A stretch of 64,000 bases of DNA from Bacillus sp. AFS015802 (GCF_002561455.1 NZ_NTUP01000003.1:94827-158826), one strand, 5' to 3'. Positions 23,988 to 33,992 are shown, counted from the first letter of the stretch. Notes: a model not told the origin generated them from the letters alone. A program made the numbers and translations.

Positions 23988-25778
23988 TTAGATTTTAAAG
24001 CTTGATATGAGTTCTTTCAATTTTTCGGCCTGCTGGGAAAGCTCTGACGCACTTGCCGTGACTTGCTCCATGGCAGCAGATCCTTCTTCCGAGGCAGCGG
24101 CGGTGGTTTCTGTGTTGGAAGCAGTGGATTCCGCAATTTCATTTACATGGGCAAATGAAGTGGCCACTTCCTGGCTGAGATTAAGGGTCTGTTGGATATG
24201 ATCTACCATTTCATCAACGACCACCGTTGTTTTCGTCGTTTGACTTAAGATATCTTCAAGGGATGCGTTGGTTTCATTGGTGATCTCAACACCTGCAATG
24301 ACTTCGTTTACGCCTTCTGAGTTTTGCTTGATGATGATATTGACTTCTTCCTGGATGCTGTGTACGATTTCCGTCACTCCCTTGGCAGCCTGTCTGGATT
24401 GTTCAGCAAGCTTCCTGACTTCATCGGCTACGACGGCAAATCCCCTGCCGTGTTCCCCTGCCCGGGCTGCTTCGATGGCAGCATTCAATGCCAGGAGGTT
24501 GGTTTGTTCTGCTATATCTGTGATCGTGCCGATGATTGTGGTGATCTGTAAAGATCTTTCTCCCAAGGCTTCAACAGTTTCACTGGTATTGGACATGGTT
24601 TCTTCGATACTCATCATTTTAGATGAAGAAGCTTGGACGGTTTTTCCGCCTTTCTCCGCCACGACTCTCATATCACGTGCGGTTTGTCTTACGAGTTCCG
24701 CCTGATTGAATAAAAAGCGTGCTGCTTCCTCAAGGCTATTCATTTTCTCTAAGGACGATGACATGCGATGGGTGGTCTGCTCACTACCCGCGGCAATTTC
24801 ACTGCTGGTTTCTGCAATGGAAGTGATTGTACGTGAAGTTTCCTCTGCGGAAGCAAGAAGCTCCTGACTGCTTGCGGAGACGTTTTCGGCCATTTCAGAA
24901 ACCTGCTTGACAAGGGTGGCAATCCCGCCGATAAGCTGATTCGTATCAGAGGCAAGGCCGGCCAGCTCATCTTTCGATTTCACATGGATCCGTTTCGTTA
25001 AATCCCCGCCCGCGTTGGCAATTTCTAAAATCGAACGACTAATTTTCCTGGTATTGGTTTTAATCGTATGAGATAAAATGATTCCAAAGAAAACCGCTAA
25101 AAGAACGGCGAATGCCGATAAGCCGATGGTGGCGATCTGAGACAGTTGCACTTGCCGGGTAAGGGATTCGATCCGGTTATCGAGATCTTTCTGTTGGTCG
25201 ACAACGATCATATCTACATACGAGCGGATTCCATCCAGATACTTTTTCCCTGTGCCTGATTCTACGAGTGTTGCTGCCTGTTCAAGGCCTTTATCTTTCC
25301 TGGTTTCAATCACCCGGTCGACAAACTGGATCCAAAAACCGTATTGAGCTTCGATTTTATCCATTTTATCAAGCTGTTCCGGGTCGTCTTTCAATAGAGC
25401 ATTCAAGTTCTCGATATTTGCTTCCACTTCACCCTTACCATTTTGGTAGGGTGCCAGAAAACCAGTTGCGCCGGTAATGACGAACCCTTGTTCCCCTATT
25501 TCGATTTCATTTAAAACCTTTGAAAGATCCTTGACCTTCGTATCGACCTTCATATCATACGTGATCAACGTGTCGATCTCTTTTTCCAGCTTCATCATAT
25601 TGAGGTATGAAGTAGTTGCGAGGACTAACAGGACAATGGTCAATAACCCGAAGGACAGGACTACTTTTCCCCTTATCGTACGAAAATAAGAAAAGATACC
25701 AAATGTCTTTTTAGATCCTTCTTTTTTCATTTTCTTTCTTATTGGTGCTTTTAGTAGTTTTTCTCTAGTCTTTTTCAC
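23988..25778 (-). CDS. Methyl-accepting chemotaxis protein with CHASE3-like sensor
   Basis: The 596-residue receptor has a basic N-tail and a transmembrane helix (~40-60). An extracellular four-helix sensor of CHASE3 type follows ([22 protein letters not shown] ~100), then TM2 (~215-235) and a HAMP domain. The long signalling coiled coil contains the hairpin tip [38 protein letters not shown] (~430). No C-terminal CheR-binding pentapeptide is seen. The GTG start at 25778 has AGGAGGGGGAAACG upstream. The ligand is unknown. A SigD-like site lies upstream. Confidence 0.93.
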   Translation of the reverse strand: MKKTREKLLKAPIRKKMKKEGSKKTFGIFSYFRTIRGKVVLSFGLLTIVLLVLATTSYLNMMKLEKEIDTLITYDMKVDTKVKDLSKVLNEIEIGEQGFVITGATGFLAPYQNGKGEVEANIENLNALLKDDPEQLDKMDKIEAQYGFWIQFVDRVIETRKDKGLEQAATLVESGTGKKYLDGIRSYVDMIVVDQQKDLDNRIESLTRQVQLSQIATIGLSAFAVLLAVFFGIILSHTIKTNTRKISRSILEIANAGGDLTKRIHVKSKDELAGLASDTNQLIGGIATLVKQVSEMAENVSASSQELLASAEETSRTITSIAETSSEIAAGSEQTTHRMSSSLEKMNSLEEAARFLFNQAELVRQTARDMRVVAEKGGKTVQASSSKMMSIEETMSNTSETVEALGERSLQITTIIGTITDIAEQTNLLALNAAIEAARAGEHGRGFAVVADEVRKLAEQSRQAAKGVTEIVHSIQEEVNIIIKQNSEGVNEVIAGVEITNETNASLEDILSQTTKTTVVVDEMVDHIQQTLNLSQEVATSFAHVNEIAESTASNTETTAAASEEGSAAMEQVTASASELSQQAEKLKELISSFKI

Positions 25779-25843
25779 CGTTTCCCCCTCCTGAAGATAA
25801 GCAAAAAGTAGCATCATAGGATGAACTTACCATTATTTTATAC

Positions 25844-25872
25844 ATATCGACCTAATATATCTAGTGTATTTA
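25844..25872 (-). promoter_or_regulatory. Possible SigD (flagellar sigma) promoter of the chemoreceptor
   Basis: On the minus strand TAAA (25872-25869) and GTCGATAT (25851-25844) resemble SigD TAAA...GCCGATAT, fitting a chemotaxis gene. The spacer is 17 nt rather than about 15, which weakens the call. The rest of the 344-bp gap (25779-26122) is AT-rich. It holds only the yodT upstream region and a CATACATA (26029-26036) that resembles a SigE -10 without a clear -35. Confidence 0.35.
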
Positions 25873-26122
25873 AAGAAATTTTGTCGAATTTTTGAGAATT
25901 TTAGTATATTTCAATCATAGAAAACAGGGGAACTATTGTTACTGATTTTCAGATGAAAACAAAAACAATATTTGAAAAAGCTCAACTAATGAATGCTTTT
26001 TTAATAAAAAAAGAAAGATTCGGTTTTTCATACATATGAATAAAATAAGGGAAATCTTGATGAGCATCCAGATGAGCGAATCGAAAGAGAGTACGAATCT
26101 GATTCTTTCAGGAGGGGGAACA

Positions 26123-27430
26123 ATGCCTCATTCGCATTTAATAAAACCGTTGATCGGGGAACATTATCCGACAATCGATTATGGGAAGGGTGTTTTTTTA
26201 TATGACACCGAAGGACAAGAATATATAGACGCCTGTTCAGGGGCAGTGACGGCAAATGTTGGACATGGTATGGAGGATATTCTTCAATCAATCGTGAATC
26301 AGGGAAACAGAGTGGCATTCGTGTATCGATCTCAGTTCAGTAATCAGCCTGCAGAGGATTTAGCGTCCTTTTTGAATGACAAAACGGGTTATCCCTGGAC
26401 CTTTTTCGTGAATAGTGGATCTGAGGCTGTGGAGACAGCCATCAAGATCGCCATTCAACATTGGCAGGAACAGGGGAAGCCAATGAAAAGGAAGATATTA
26501 TCAAGGTGGCTCAGTTATCATGGTATCACCTTTGGGGCTTTATCGGCTTCGGGACATCCCTCGAGAAGGGAACGTTTCGATTCGTTTTTAGGGGACTGGC
26601 CGACCATCGAACCGCCTTATTGTGCTCACTGTCCATTTGGTAAGACATATCCATCATGCGACATTGCCTGTGCTTCCCAATTGGATACGATGATATCCAG
26701 GATAGGTGCTGAAAATATCGCTGCATTTATTGCAGAACCGATCATTGGTGCGGCAGGGGGGGCCATCACACCTCCAAAGGGATATTATGGGCGGATCAAG
26801 GATATCTGCGAAAAGCATGATATTTTATTCATTTCAGATGAGGTGATGACCGGGTGCGGGCGGACGGGGACCTTTTTGGCTCTGGAGCAATGGGGCGTCA
26901 AGGCGGACATTGTAGCAATCGGTAAAGGTCTGAGTGCTGGATACGCTCCCATTGCGGCCACCCTCATTTCAGAGAAAATCATGGAGCCGATTTTAAATGG
27001 AAGCAAAGTGGTCATGAGCGGCCATACGTTCAGTGGAAATCCGATGTCTGCAACTGCGGCATTAGCCGTTCTAAAACTGATCGATTCGGAAAATATCATT
27101 GAAGGAGTCGATGGAAAAGGCGTCTATCTGAAGAATCTACTGGAGAAATGTAAGAATGAATTTTCCGTTATTCAGGATATCAGGGGAAGAGGCCTTATGT
27201 GGGGGATTGAATTTGATGAGCGTGGTGCGGGATATACTTCTTTCATCGTTCAGGCCGGGGTGGATAATGGAATATTATTATACCCCGCAGCCGCAGGGAT
27301 CGATGGCAGGAAAGGCTCTGCAATCATGGTTGCACCACCATTGAACAGTACGAAAAGGGAACTTGAGGAAATGGTAAAAAGGCTGAGAAGAACCTTTCAA
27401 ACGGCTGCAGAGAATTGGAAGGTGAAGTAG
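26123..27430 (+). CDS. yodT: Class III PLP aminotransferase YodT
   Basis: The 435-residue fold-type I aminotransferase has the family blocks FVNSGSEAVETAIKIA (~90), SYHGITFGALSASGH (~125), FISDEVMTGCGRTG (~240) and the PLP-lysine segment DIVAIGKGLSAGYAP (~265). It heads the kamA operon and probably removes or transfers the amino group of a lysine-derived omega-amino acid. ATG 26123 has AGGAGGGGGAACA upstream; ATG 26036 lacks a ribosome site. yodS starts directly after its stop. Confidence 0.9.
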   Translation: MPHSHLIKPLIGEHYPTIDYGKGVFLYDTEGQEYIDACSGAVTANVGHGMEDILQSIVNQGNRVAFVYRSQFSNQPAEDLASFLNDKTGYPWTFFVNSGSEAVETAIKIAIQHWQEQGKPMKRKILSRWLSYHGITFGALSASGHPSRRERFDSFLGDWPTIEPPYCAHCPFGKTYPSCDIACASQLDTMISRIGAENIAAFIAEPIIGAAGGAITPPKGYYGRIKDICEKHDILFISDEVMTGCGRTGTFLALEQWGVKADIVAIGKGLSAGYAPIAATLISEKIMEPILNGSKVVMSGHTFSGNPMSATAALAVLKLIDSENIIEGVDGKGVYLKNLLEKCKNEFSVIQDIRGRGLMWGIEFDERGAGYTSFIVQAGVDNGILLYPAAAGIDGRKGSAIMVAPPLNSTKRELEEMVKRLRRTFQTAAENWKVK

Positions 27431-28129
27431 ATGTCCAATCATCACAACAAAATGAGTGATTATGAAGAAATCAAGCATTTCTTTCATGATGAAATGACCA
27501 TGATGTTCGGGGGATTTGGAGGGGTGGGATCCCCTCCTACCATTTTAAACCATCTATTGAAGTGGGGTGTAAAGGATCTGACCATCATTGGAAACGACAC
27601 AGGATTTCCTCATATCGGCATCGGACAATTGGTGGCTCAGAATAGGGTGAAGAAAGTGATTGCCTCACACATAGGTTCTAATCCGATCGCAGGCCGGTTA
27701 ATGAGTGAAGGGAAGCTTGAGGTCGAATTCTCTCCACAGGGAATTTTGGCTGAAAGAATCAGGGCTGGTGGAGTCGGGTTAAAAGGGGTCGTAACCGAAA
27801 TAGGGGTGGATGATCCTTATTTGAATAAAGGGAAGACCTTTCTTGAAATGGACGGGAATCGTTATTTATATGAGAGTGCATTGGTGGCAGAAGTGGGCAT
27901 CGTCTTTGCGAAAAAAGCCGATACGTTCGGAAATCTCATTTATGATAAGAGCGCAAGGAATACGAATCCACTTATCGCGATGGCTGCGGATATAACGATC
28001 GTGGAGGCGGAGGAAGTGGTGGGGTATGGTGAACTGGATCCAGAGGAGATCGTCACGTCAGGTGTATTTGTTGATCATATCGTGTTGTCTAAAGGAGTCG
28101 ATTGGAAATGGGCTTGGGAAGCGAACTGA
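27431..28129 (+). CDS. yodS: CoA-transferase subunit A (YodS)
   Basis: The 232-residue alpha subunit of a family I 3-oxoacid-type CoA-transferase shows the GGFGGVGSPP CoA-binding motif near residue 27. It also has GNDTGFPHIGIGQLV and VEFSPQGILAERIRAGGVGL. It pairs with YodR. The start codon immediately follows the yodT stop and it overlaps yodR by 22 nt, so the operon is tightly packed. The substrate acid is unknown; in the operon context it is likely a lysine-derived keto or acyl acid. Confidence 0.93.
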   Translation: MSNHHNKMSDYEEIKHFFHDEMTMMFGGFGGVGSPPTILNHLLKWGVKDLTIIGNDTGFPHIGIGQLVAQNRVKKVIASHIGSNPIAGRLMSEGKLEVEFSPQGILAERIRAGGVGLKGVVTEIGVDDPYLNKGKTFLEMDGNRYLYESALVAEVGIVFAKKADTFGNLIYDKSARNTNPLIAMAADITIVEAEEVVGYGELDPEEIVTSGVFVDHIVLSKGVDWKWAWEAN

Positions 28130-28770
28130 AGGTAAAGATGGCAAAACGTGCGGCGCTCGAGGTGAAAGAAAATATGATCGTCAATTTGGGGATCGGCATC
28201 CCATCCCTCGTCCCGGATCACCTTCCTCCGGGGTTTCCGGTCGTTTTTCAATCTGAAAATGGGATTATTGGCATCGGTCCTGCACCAGGGGAAGGATATG
28301 AAGATGAACATTTGTGTAATGCAGGAGGATTCCCCGTTTCCCTGATGAATGGAGGGTGTTATACAGATAGCTCCATCGCCTTTGCCATGATCCGCCGCGG
28401 CAAAATCGATTTAACGATTCTCGGTTCCCTGCAGGTAAGCGAAAAGGGGGATCTTGCCAACTGGATCATCCCCGGTAAAAAGGTTCCCGGGATGGGGGGA
28501 GCAACGGAACTTGCCTCAAAAGCAAGGAAAGTCATTGTACTGATGACACATTTAGATAAAAACGGCGGGAGTAAAATCGTGAAGGAATGTACCCTCCCAT
28601 TAACAGCGAGCCGGTGTGTGTCGATGATCATCACGGACAGAGCTGTATTCTTTATTGAAAACGATCAACTGATCCTGCGGGAGATTTTCAATCCCTACAC
28701 GCTTAAAGATATTAAAGAGACGACAGATGCCCGTTACATCTTAAGCCCCGTGATCAATTATATAGGGTAG
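28108..28770 (+). CDS. yodR: CoA-transferase subunit B (YodR)
   Basis: The 220-residue beta subunit has NLGIGIPSLVPDHLP near 27 and the catalytic Glu in FQSENGIIGIGPAP near 51. GGFPVSLMNGG and GDLANWIIPGK are also conserved. The Glu forms the thioester intermediate in family I CoA-transferases. ATG 28108 has AAAGGAG 10 nt upstream; TTG 28102 is an alternative. Confidence 0.93.
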   Translation: MGLGSELKVKMAKRAALEVKENMIVNLGIGIPSLVPDHLPPGFPVVFQSENGIIGIGPAPGEGYEDEHLCNAGGFPVSLMNGGCYTDSSIAFAMIRRGKIDLTILGSLQVSEKGDLANWIIPGKKVPGMGGATELASKARKVIVLMTHLDKNGGSKIVKECTLPLTASRCVSMIITDRAVFFIENDQLILREIFNPYTLKDIKETTDARYILSPVINYIG

Positions 28771-28783
28771 GGGGGGAAACCAT

Positions 28784-30049
28784 ATGGAAACGCATCGCCG
28801 CATCAGAGAAATAATAGAAGAAAAAAAGAAAAGTACGATTAAGCTTCTGCAAAGATTGGTCCAGGAGGATAGTGTCAGGGGGAACGAATCCAAGGCACAG
28901 GCGATTGTGATCGAAAAGTGCAGGAAGCTTGGCTTGGAATTGGACATATGGGAAATAGACGAAAATCATCTGAAATTCCATCCTTTTTATCGATGTGACC
29001 GACAAAATTTCAAAGGAAATCCCAATGTAGTTGGGGTCCTTAAAGGGAAGGGCGGGGGCAAAAGCCTTCTCTTAAATGGACATATCGATGTTGTGCCTGA
29101 AGGGGACAGGAAGGATTGGTCCCATGATCCCTATAGCGGAGTCATCGAGGACGGGAAGCTCTACGGGAGGGGGGCAACGGATATGAAAGGGGGTTCCGTT
29201 GCTCTGCTGCTAGCCATTGAAGTGATAAGGGAGTTGGAAATCCCCCTGAAAGGGGATGTCATCTTTCAGAGTGTCATAGAGGAGGAAAGCGGTGGAACGG
29301 GTACGTTAGCTGCATTACTTAGAGGGTACAAAGCGGATGCGGCCATCATTCCTGAGCCTACAAATATGAAGATCTTCCCAAAACAGCAAGGGTCCATGTG
29401 GTTCCGTCTGACTGTGAAGGGGAAATCGGCACATGGAGGGACCAGGTATGAAGGGGTGAATGCAATTGACAAAGCGTATACAGTCATTCATGCTCTTCAA
29501 CAATTGGAAAAGGCACGTAACGATAAGGTGAATGATCCATTATATAAAAATATACCGATACCCCTTCCCATTAACATCGGAAGGATTGAAAGCGGTAAAT
29601 GGCCTTCTTCCGTACCCGATTCGGCTGTCATTGAAGGAAGGATTGGAGTCGGTCCGTGGGAAACACTTCATGAGGTGGAGCAGGAATTCATAACGGAGAT
29701 CATCAACCTGAAATCAATGGATTCATGGTTTGAAGAGCACCCGGTTGAGGTGGAATGGTTTGGGGGGCGTTGGCAGCCCGGCAACCTTCCAAGTGACCAT
29801 GAACTGGTGAAGACTCTGTCTAACCATGCAAGAGCCGTGATGGAAACGGACCCGATCATCGAAGCATCTCCATGGGGAACGGATGGCGGGATTTTGTCCC
29901 AGGGGGGCAATATCCCAGTGGTGGTCTTTGGGCCTGGCACAACCGAAGTGGCCCATGACGCAAACGAATACATCGAATTAGAAAGGATTTATCAATCCTC
30001 AGAAATTATTGCCCTTTTTATCATTGATTGGTGTAATAAACACTCTTGA
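28784..30049 (+). CDS. yodQ: M20 family deacylase/deacetylase YodQ
   Basis: The 421-residue M20/ArgE-DapE-type metallohydrolase has the di-zinc ligands in LNGHIDVVPEGD (~95), GRGATDMKGG (~130) and the EEESGG pair (~170). The dimerisation domain contains GKSAHGGTRYEGVNAI. Such enzymes remove acetyl or succinyl groups from amino acids. Its place beside the beta-lysine acetyltransferase suggests it may deacetylate an N6-acetylated intermediate. The ATG follows GGGGGGAAACCAT. Confidence 0.9.
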   Translation: METHRRIREIIEEKKKSTIKLLQRLVQEDSVRGNESKAQAIVIEKCRKLGLELDIWEIDENHLKFHPFYRCDRQNFKGNPNVVGVLKGKGGGKSLLLNGHIDVVPEGDRKDWSHDPYSGVIEDGKLYGRGATDMKGGSVALLLAIEVIRELEIPLKGDVIFQSVIEEESGGTGTLAALLRGYKADAAIIPEPTNMKIFPKQQGSMWFRLTVKGKSAHGGTRYEGVNAIDKAYTVIHALQQLEKARNDKVNDPLYKNIPIPLPINIGRIESGKWPSSVPDSAVIEGRIGVGPWETLHEVEQEFITEIINLKSMDSWFEEHPVEVEWFGGRWQPGNLPSDHELVKTLSNHARAVMETDPIIEASPWGTDGGILSQGGNIPVVVFGPGTTEVAHDANEYIELERIYQSSEIIALFIIDWCNKHS

Positions 30050-30064
30050 TCTATCCAACGGGAA

Positions 30065-30100
30065 GGAACAACTTGTCAGGGACCGGGTTGTTCCCTTTTT
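30065..30100 (+). terminator. Hairpin and T-run between yodQ and yodP
   Basis: GGAACAAC and GTTGTTCC pair around a 14-nt loop, then CTTTTT. It would split yodTSRQ from yodP-kamA unless read through. Confidence 0.7.
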
Positions 30101-30113
30101 ATGGTGGATTGTT

Positions 30114-30142
30114 TCATAACTTATCCCTTCTTCTCATATGTT
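30114..30142 (+). promoter_or_regulatory. Possible SigE promoter of yodP-kamA
   Basis: TCATAACT (30114-30121), 13 nt, CATATGTT (30135-30142) resembles the mother-cell SigE pattern. The match is partial. A separate promoter here would make sense of the terminator just upstream. Confidence 0.3.
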
Positions 30143-30164
30143 TGTTAAAAAGGGGCTTATAAGA

Positions 30165-30998
30165 ATGCAAACATACGAATATATAAAACTACCGAAACTG
30201 GAAGCGGTCATATATAAAGACGACTACAATCGACGGCTCCGGGTGGATGAGTTCAGGGGGAACGCGGGAAGCGTATGGGAGTATGTGATGAATGAGGTGC
30301 AATCTCACTCGTTCGAAAAAGTCATCGTAAAAGCAAGGTCAGCCCATGTGCCCTATTTTTTGGAAAAGGGTTTTGTTTTGGAAGGGGGAGTAAACGGTTA
30401 CTTTAATGGGGATCGGGCATTCTTTATGAGTAAATTTCTGACGGATGACCGAAGGAACAGTGCCTATTGGAGGAAAGAGGACGACATTCTCCAAGCGGTC
30501 CAACAGCTTGAAAGGCAAGAGAGGGCGGAATCGGGAATGATTTCAGTTGCCACCGGGGGGGACGCAGGGAAATTAACGGACCTTTATCAGGAAGTCTTCA
30601 AGCTTTATCCTGTACCATTACATGATCCTGACTATGTTAAACAATCCATTAAAAATGGGACAATCTTTGTGTACATCGAGGAGGATGGGAAGATCATCAG
30701 CGCGGCTTCTGCTGAAATATCATTGTCAAACAAGAACGCTGAACTCACAGACTGCGCCACGAGGTCTTCCCATAGACAGGGCGGGTATATGAAGCATCTT
30801 TTGCGGAGGTTGGAAGATGAGTTGGTGAAACAAAATATCTTCTGTGCCTATACGATTGCAAGGGCTCTTTCATTTGGCATGAATGCAGTCTTTCATCAGC
30901 TTGGCTACCGGTATGGAGGGAGATTGGCGAATAACTGCATCATCTTTGACAAAATGGAAGATATGAACATATGGGAAAGAGATTTGAGTGAAAGATAG
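30165..30998 (+). CDS. ablB: Beta-lysine N6-acetyltransferase (AblB/YodP)
   Basis: The 277-residue protein has an N-terminal YodP region and a C-terminal GNAT domain (about 130-270). Visible are AASAEISLSNKNAELTDCAT and the acetyl-CoA loop area RSSHRQGGYMKHLLRRLE. AblB acetylates beta-lysine made by KamA; N6-acetyl-beta-lysine is an osmolyte in archaea and some bacteria. ATG 30165 has AAAAGGGG upstream and matches homologue starts (MQTYEYIKLPK). kamA follows 100 nt later. Confidence 0.92.
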   Translation: MQTYEYIKLPKLEAVIYKDDYNRRLRVDEFRGNAGSVWEYVMNEVQSHSFEKVIVKARSAHVPYFLEKGFVLEGGVNGYFNGDRAFFMSKFLTDDRRNSAYWRKEDDILQAVQQLERQERAESGMISVATGGDAGKLTDLYQEVFKLYPVPLHDPDYVKQSIKNGTIFVYIEEDGKIISAASAEISLSNKNAELTDCATRSSHRQGGYMKHLLRRLEDELVKQNIFCAYTIARALSFGMNAVFHQLGYRYGGRLANNCIIFDKMEDMNIWERDLSER

Positions 30999-31097
30999 AA
31001 TGATAGCTGGTTGATAGGCGGGCTGTTTTTTCTTCGTGGACGATGTAACGGTATGAGAGTCTAACGGAAAGAAACTTTTGGAAAGTTGGTGGAGTAG

Positions 31098-32525
31098 ATG
31101 AAAATGAATCTCTATAAACCAAAGAGGGATTGGAAGGATATTGAGCTCTGGAAAGATGTGACGGATGAACAATGGAATAACTGGTTATGGCAGCTGACCA
31201 ACACGATCAGAACCCTTGATGACTTGAAGAAAGTGGTGAACTTGACCCCCGAGGAAGAAGAAGGTGTCAGGATTTCAACCAAGACGATACCGTTAAATAT
31301 CACCCCATACTACGCATGGCTAATGAATGAGGATGACCCCCGCTGTCCGATCCGGATGCAATCCGTTCCCATAGGCCGGGAAATCCATAAAACGAAGTAT
31401 GACCTCGAAGACCCTTTACATGAAGATGAGGATTCCCCCGTTCCCGGATTGACTCACAGATACCCGGACAGGGTGTTGTTTCTTGTCACCAATCAGTGTT
31501 CCATGTACTGTCGTTACTGCACGAGAAGGAGGTTTTCAGGACAGATCGGGATGGGTGTGCCGAAGAAGCAGCTTGATGCAGCGATCCACTATATCCGTGA
31601 AACCGAGAGCGTAAGGGACGTACTGCTTTCTGGAGGGGATGGTCTTCTGATCAATGATCAAATCCTCGAATACATCTTAAAAAATCTAAGGGACATCCCC
31701 CACGTTGAGATCATCCGGATTGGAACGAGGGCACCTGTCGTGTTTCCGCAACGAATCACAGAAAACCTGTGTAATATCTTAAAGAAATATCATCCGGTGT
31801 GGTTGAATACTCACTTTAATACAAGCATTGAAATTACCGAAGAGTCCAAAAAAGCATGTGAGATGCTTACGGATGCAGGGGTCCCGGTTGGAAACCAGGC
31901 GGTGATCCTGGCAGGCATCAACGACAGCGTGCCCATCATGAAGAAGCTTATGCACGATCTGGTGAAAATTCGCGTTCGTCCGTATTATATTTATCAATGT
32001 GATTTATCTGAAGGAATCGGCCATTTCCGTGCACCGGTCAGCAAGGGGCTGGAAATCATCGAAGGATTGAGGGGTCACACATCCGGTTACGCAGTCCCAA
32101 CCTTTGTATTGGATGCCCCTGGTGGCGGAGGGAAGATATCCCTGCAACCAAATTATTTGATTTCACAAAGTGCATCAAAGGTCGTTGTACGCAACTTTGA
32201 GGGAGTCATCTCCACCTATCCGGAACCGGAGGAATATGTGGCAGGCAGGGCCGATGATTACTTTAAAGAAGTCTATCATGATCAGGAGTTCAAGGAACCG
32301 ACCATAGGAATTGCCGGATTGATGAATCAGACTCACTCTTCCCTCACACCCGCCGGTCTCAAGCGCCTGGAGCGTCGCAAGGAGTATCAGGAAAATCCGG
32401 ATCACAATTCGCTCAAGGATTTCAGGGGAAAAAGGGATCAGCTGAAGGAGAAGAAGCATAAAGCCATGCTCTCAAAGATGAAGCAGGAAAAAAATGAAGA
32501 TAAGGAAGGAACCCTCGATGGATAA
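31098..32525 (+). CDS. kamA: L-lysine 2,3-aminomutase (KamA/AblA)
   Basis: The 475-residue radical-SAM, PLP-dependent enzyme converts L-lysine to L-beta-lysine. The [4Fe-4S] motif is CSMYCRYC near residue 136. The SAM loop is VLLSGGDGLL (~173) and PAPVVFP-type IGTRAPVVFPQRI is near 215. The PLP region lies around VPTFVLDAPGGGGKISL (~337). It closely follows B. subtilis KamA in length and motif order. The C-terminal 60 residues are lysine-rich and charged. GGTGGAGTAG precedes the ATG. It overlaps yokU by 8 nt. Confidence 0.97.
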   Translation: MKMNLYKPKRDWKDIELWKDVTDEQWNNWLWQLTNTIRTLDDLKKVVNLTPEEEEGVRISTKTIPLNITPYYAWLMNEDDPRCPIRMQSVPIGREIHKTKYDLEDPLHEDEDSPVPGLTHRYPDRVLFLVTNQCSMYCRYCTRRRFSGQIGMGVPKKQLDAAIHYIRETESVRDVLLSGGDGLLINDQILEYILKNLRDIPHVEIIRIGTRAPVVFPQRITENLCNILKKYHPVWLNTHFNTSIEITEESKKACEMLTDAGVPVGNQAVILAGINDSVPIMKKLMHDLVKIRVRPYYIYQCDLSEGIGHFRAPVSKGLEIIEGLRGHTSGYAVPTFVLDAPGGGGKISLQPNYLISQSASKVVVRNFEGVISTYPEPEEYVAGRADDYFKEVYHDQEFKEPTIGIAGLMNQTHSSLTPAGLKRLERRKEYQENPDHNSLKDFRGKRDQLKEKKHKAMLSKMKQEKNEDKEGTLDG

Positions 32526-32802
32526 AAATAAAGCATGCGAATGGTGTGAAGAGAAAACGGCCCACCCTCATCAAACCAATGTATACTGGGAGCTGCCCGA
32601 CGGCTCGAGGGCCATCCAGATTGCGAAGGTCCCCGGCCTCTGCTGCAGTCATTGCGGCATGGAATACCAGGAGGAGTCGATCATCAATGAGATTGAAGAC
32701 CAGCTGATGCTGATCGATACGAGGTTGATCGATAAAGTGATATCTTATAAAGACCTGATGGACCTTCCCCGGTTACTTAAGAAAAATTACTTCCGATTCT
32801 AG
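32518..32802 (+). CDS. yokU: YokU family zinc-ribbon protein
   Basis: The 94-residue protein has two cysteine pairs, CEWC near residue 7 and CCSHCG near 44, forming a probable zinc ribbon, followed by a helical tail. B. subtilis yokU also follows kamA. The YgiT/MqsA-like zinc-ribbon pattern is noted, but there is no HTH domain here. AAGGAAGG precedes ATG 32518, inside the end of kamA. Confidence 0.88.
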   Translation: MDKNKACEWCEEKTAHPHQTNVYWELPDGSRAIQIAKVPGLCCSHCGMEYQEESIINEIEDQLMLIDTRLIDKVISYKDLMDLPRLLKKNYFRF

Positions 32803-32908
32803 AAGGTGTGAGTCAGCAGCCTGAATATGCGTTATCAGTGGCAAACACTTTACGGATCCGTCTTCTTCCGCTATCCTTTTAGAAAAGAAATAAGGGTAGG
32901 TGGAAAAG

Positions 32909-33133
32909 ATGAGAAAGTCCTTTTATCATTATTTAATGAAATACAGGCAACCTGCTGCGAAGGATGATATCACACGATTTGCCAATTCGGCTTATGATGA
33001 TCACAGCTTTCCAAAACAATCACAACAGTACCATGAAATCAGCTCCTACCTCGAAATGAATGGACACTATCTTGACAGCATGTCCATTTTCGACAGGGCC
33101 TGGGATCATTATCAATTAGAAGAAAAAGATTAA
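32909..33133 (+). CDS. yozE: YozE family protein (74 aa)
   Basis: The 74-residue helical protein of the YozE SAM-like fold contains SFYHYLMKYRQP, FANSAYDDHSFPKQS and YHEISSYLEMNGHYLDSM. Function is unknown. GGGTAGGTGGAAAAG precedes ATG 32909. Order kamA-yokU-yozE agrees with B. subtilis. Confidence 0.92.
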   Translation: MRKSFYHYLMKYRQPAAKDDITRFANSAYDDHSFPKQSQQYHEISSYLEMNGHYLDSMSIFDRAWDHYQLEEKD

Positions 33134-33144
33134 CCTTAGCCACC

Positions 33145-33184
33145 GGACTGACATTTGTTCTTCACAAACGTCGGTCCTTTTTTA
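33145..33184 (+). terminator. Terminator after yozE
   Basis: GGACTGACATTTGT and ACAAACGTCGGTCC pair around TCTTC (two G-U), then TTTTTT. Confidence 0.85.
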
Positions 33185-33332
33185 AAATGCTTTCTTTAGT
33201 TGTTTGCTTCATTGATATGCCATCCTTCACAACATTTCTTACCCTAATGAAAAGATAGTCAGGGATTTCGTGTATACCGATATGATTGTTATTGCATATC
33301 ATATAAAAAAGGCGATTAAGGGTGAGGGGAGA

Positions 33333-33992
33333 ATGAAGAAACGAAAAGAGCCTAGATTCAGAGTTGGGGAAACGGTAGTCGTTACAATCTATGGTACAGT
33401 CGGGAAAATCACCGATATCAAAAAGCTTGACGGGGAGTTTTTATACGAAGTCAACGAAAGTGAAGGGCTATTCAAGGAGAAAGCATTGGAACTGCTTGAT
33501 TCTTATGATGGATATATTTTTGAACAGGAACAGATCGATATTGAATATAAATTTTTGTTCGGGGACCTTGTCATTGTGAAGGGATACGAAGAGGATCTCT
33601 TTAAAGTGGTGGGTTTCAGGACGGAAATCTGGCGGTATAAAGATGATGCCTGGGAAGATGTAATCTATGAATTAATGAGGATCACAGATGGGGAGTGGCT
33701 GGAGGCGGATGAAGATGAAATCACCCTGGTTGCAGATGAAGAGCAGGCAGAGGCATTCATAAAGAAATATGGATTCGTATTCCCGCAAAAAAAAGAGGGG
33801 AAATCAAAATCGCTCCATTCACCTGCTTCCCCGAAGCCAACCTGGATTGATCAACTTCTTGATCATTACAATGACTATAAAACACTGTACCTCTTATTCC
33901 AGGATAGTAAATACAAGAACAAAATGGACTACGTGCTGGAACAGTTGAGAAATCATACAAACTCACAATCTATCGTTAAAGAGAAGGAATAA
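33333..33992 (+). CDS. yodN: YodN-like hypothetical protein
   Basis: The 219-residue soluble acidic protein has two small beta-barrel-like units at the N-terminus: RFRVGETVVVTIYGTVGKIT and FLFGDLVIVKGYEEDLFKVVGF, KOW/SH3-like in look. A linker and a helical C-terminal segment follow (WIDQLLDHYNDYKTLYLLF). Position next to yozE and its length match B. subtilis YodN, so the name is mostly by synteny. GAGGGGAGA precedes ATG 33333. Function unknown. Its 3' end overlaps a convergent small gene by 17 nt. Confidence 0.75.
   Translation: MKKRKEPRFRVGETVVVTIYGTVGKITDIKKLDGEFLYEVNESEGLFKEKALELLDSYDGYIFEQEQIDIEYKFLFGDLVIVKGYEEDLFKVVGFRTEIWRYKDDAWEDVIYELMRITDGEWLEADEDEITLVADEEQAEAFIKKYGFVFPQKKEGKSKSLHSPASPKPTWIDQLLDHYNDYKTLYLLFQDSKYKNKMDYVLEQLRNHTNSQSIVKEKE

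Noticed and set aside
26029..26036. SigE promoter before yodT
   Set aside because: CATACATA fits a -10, but no -35 lies at the proper distance.
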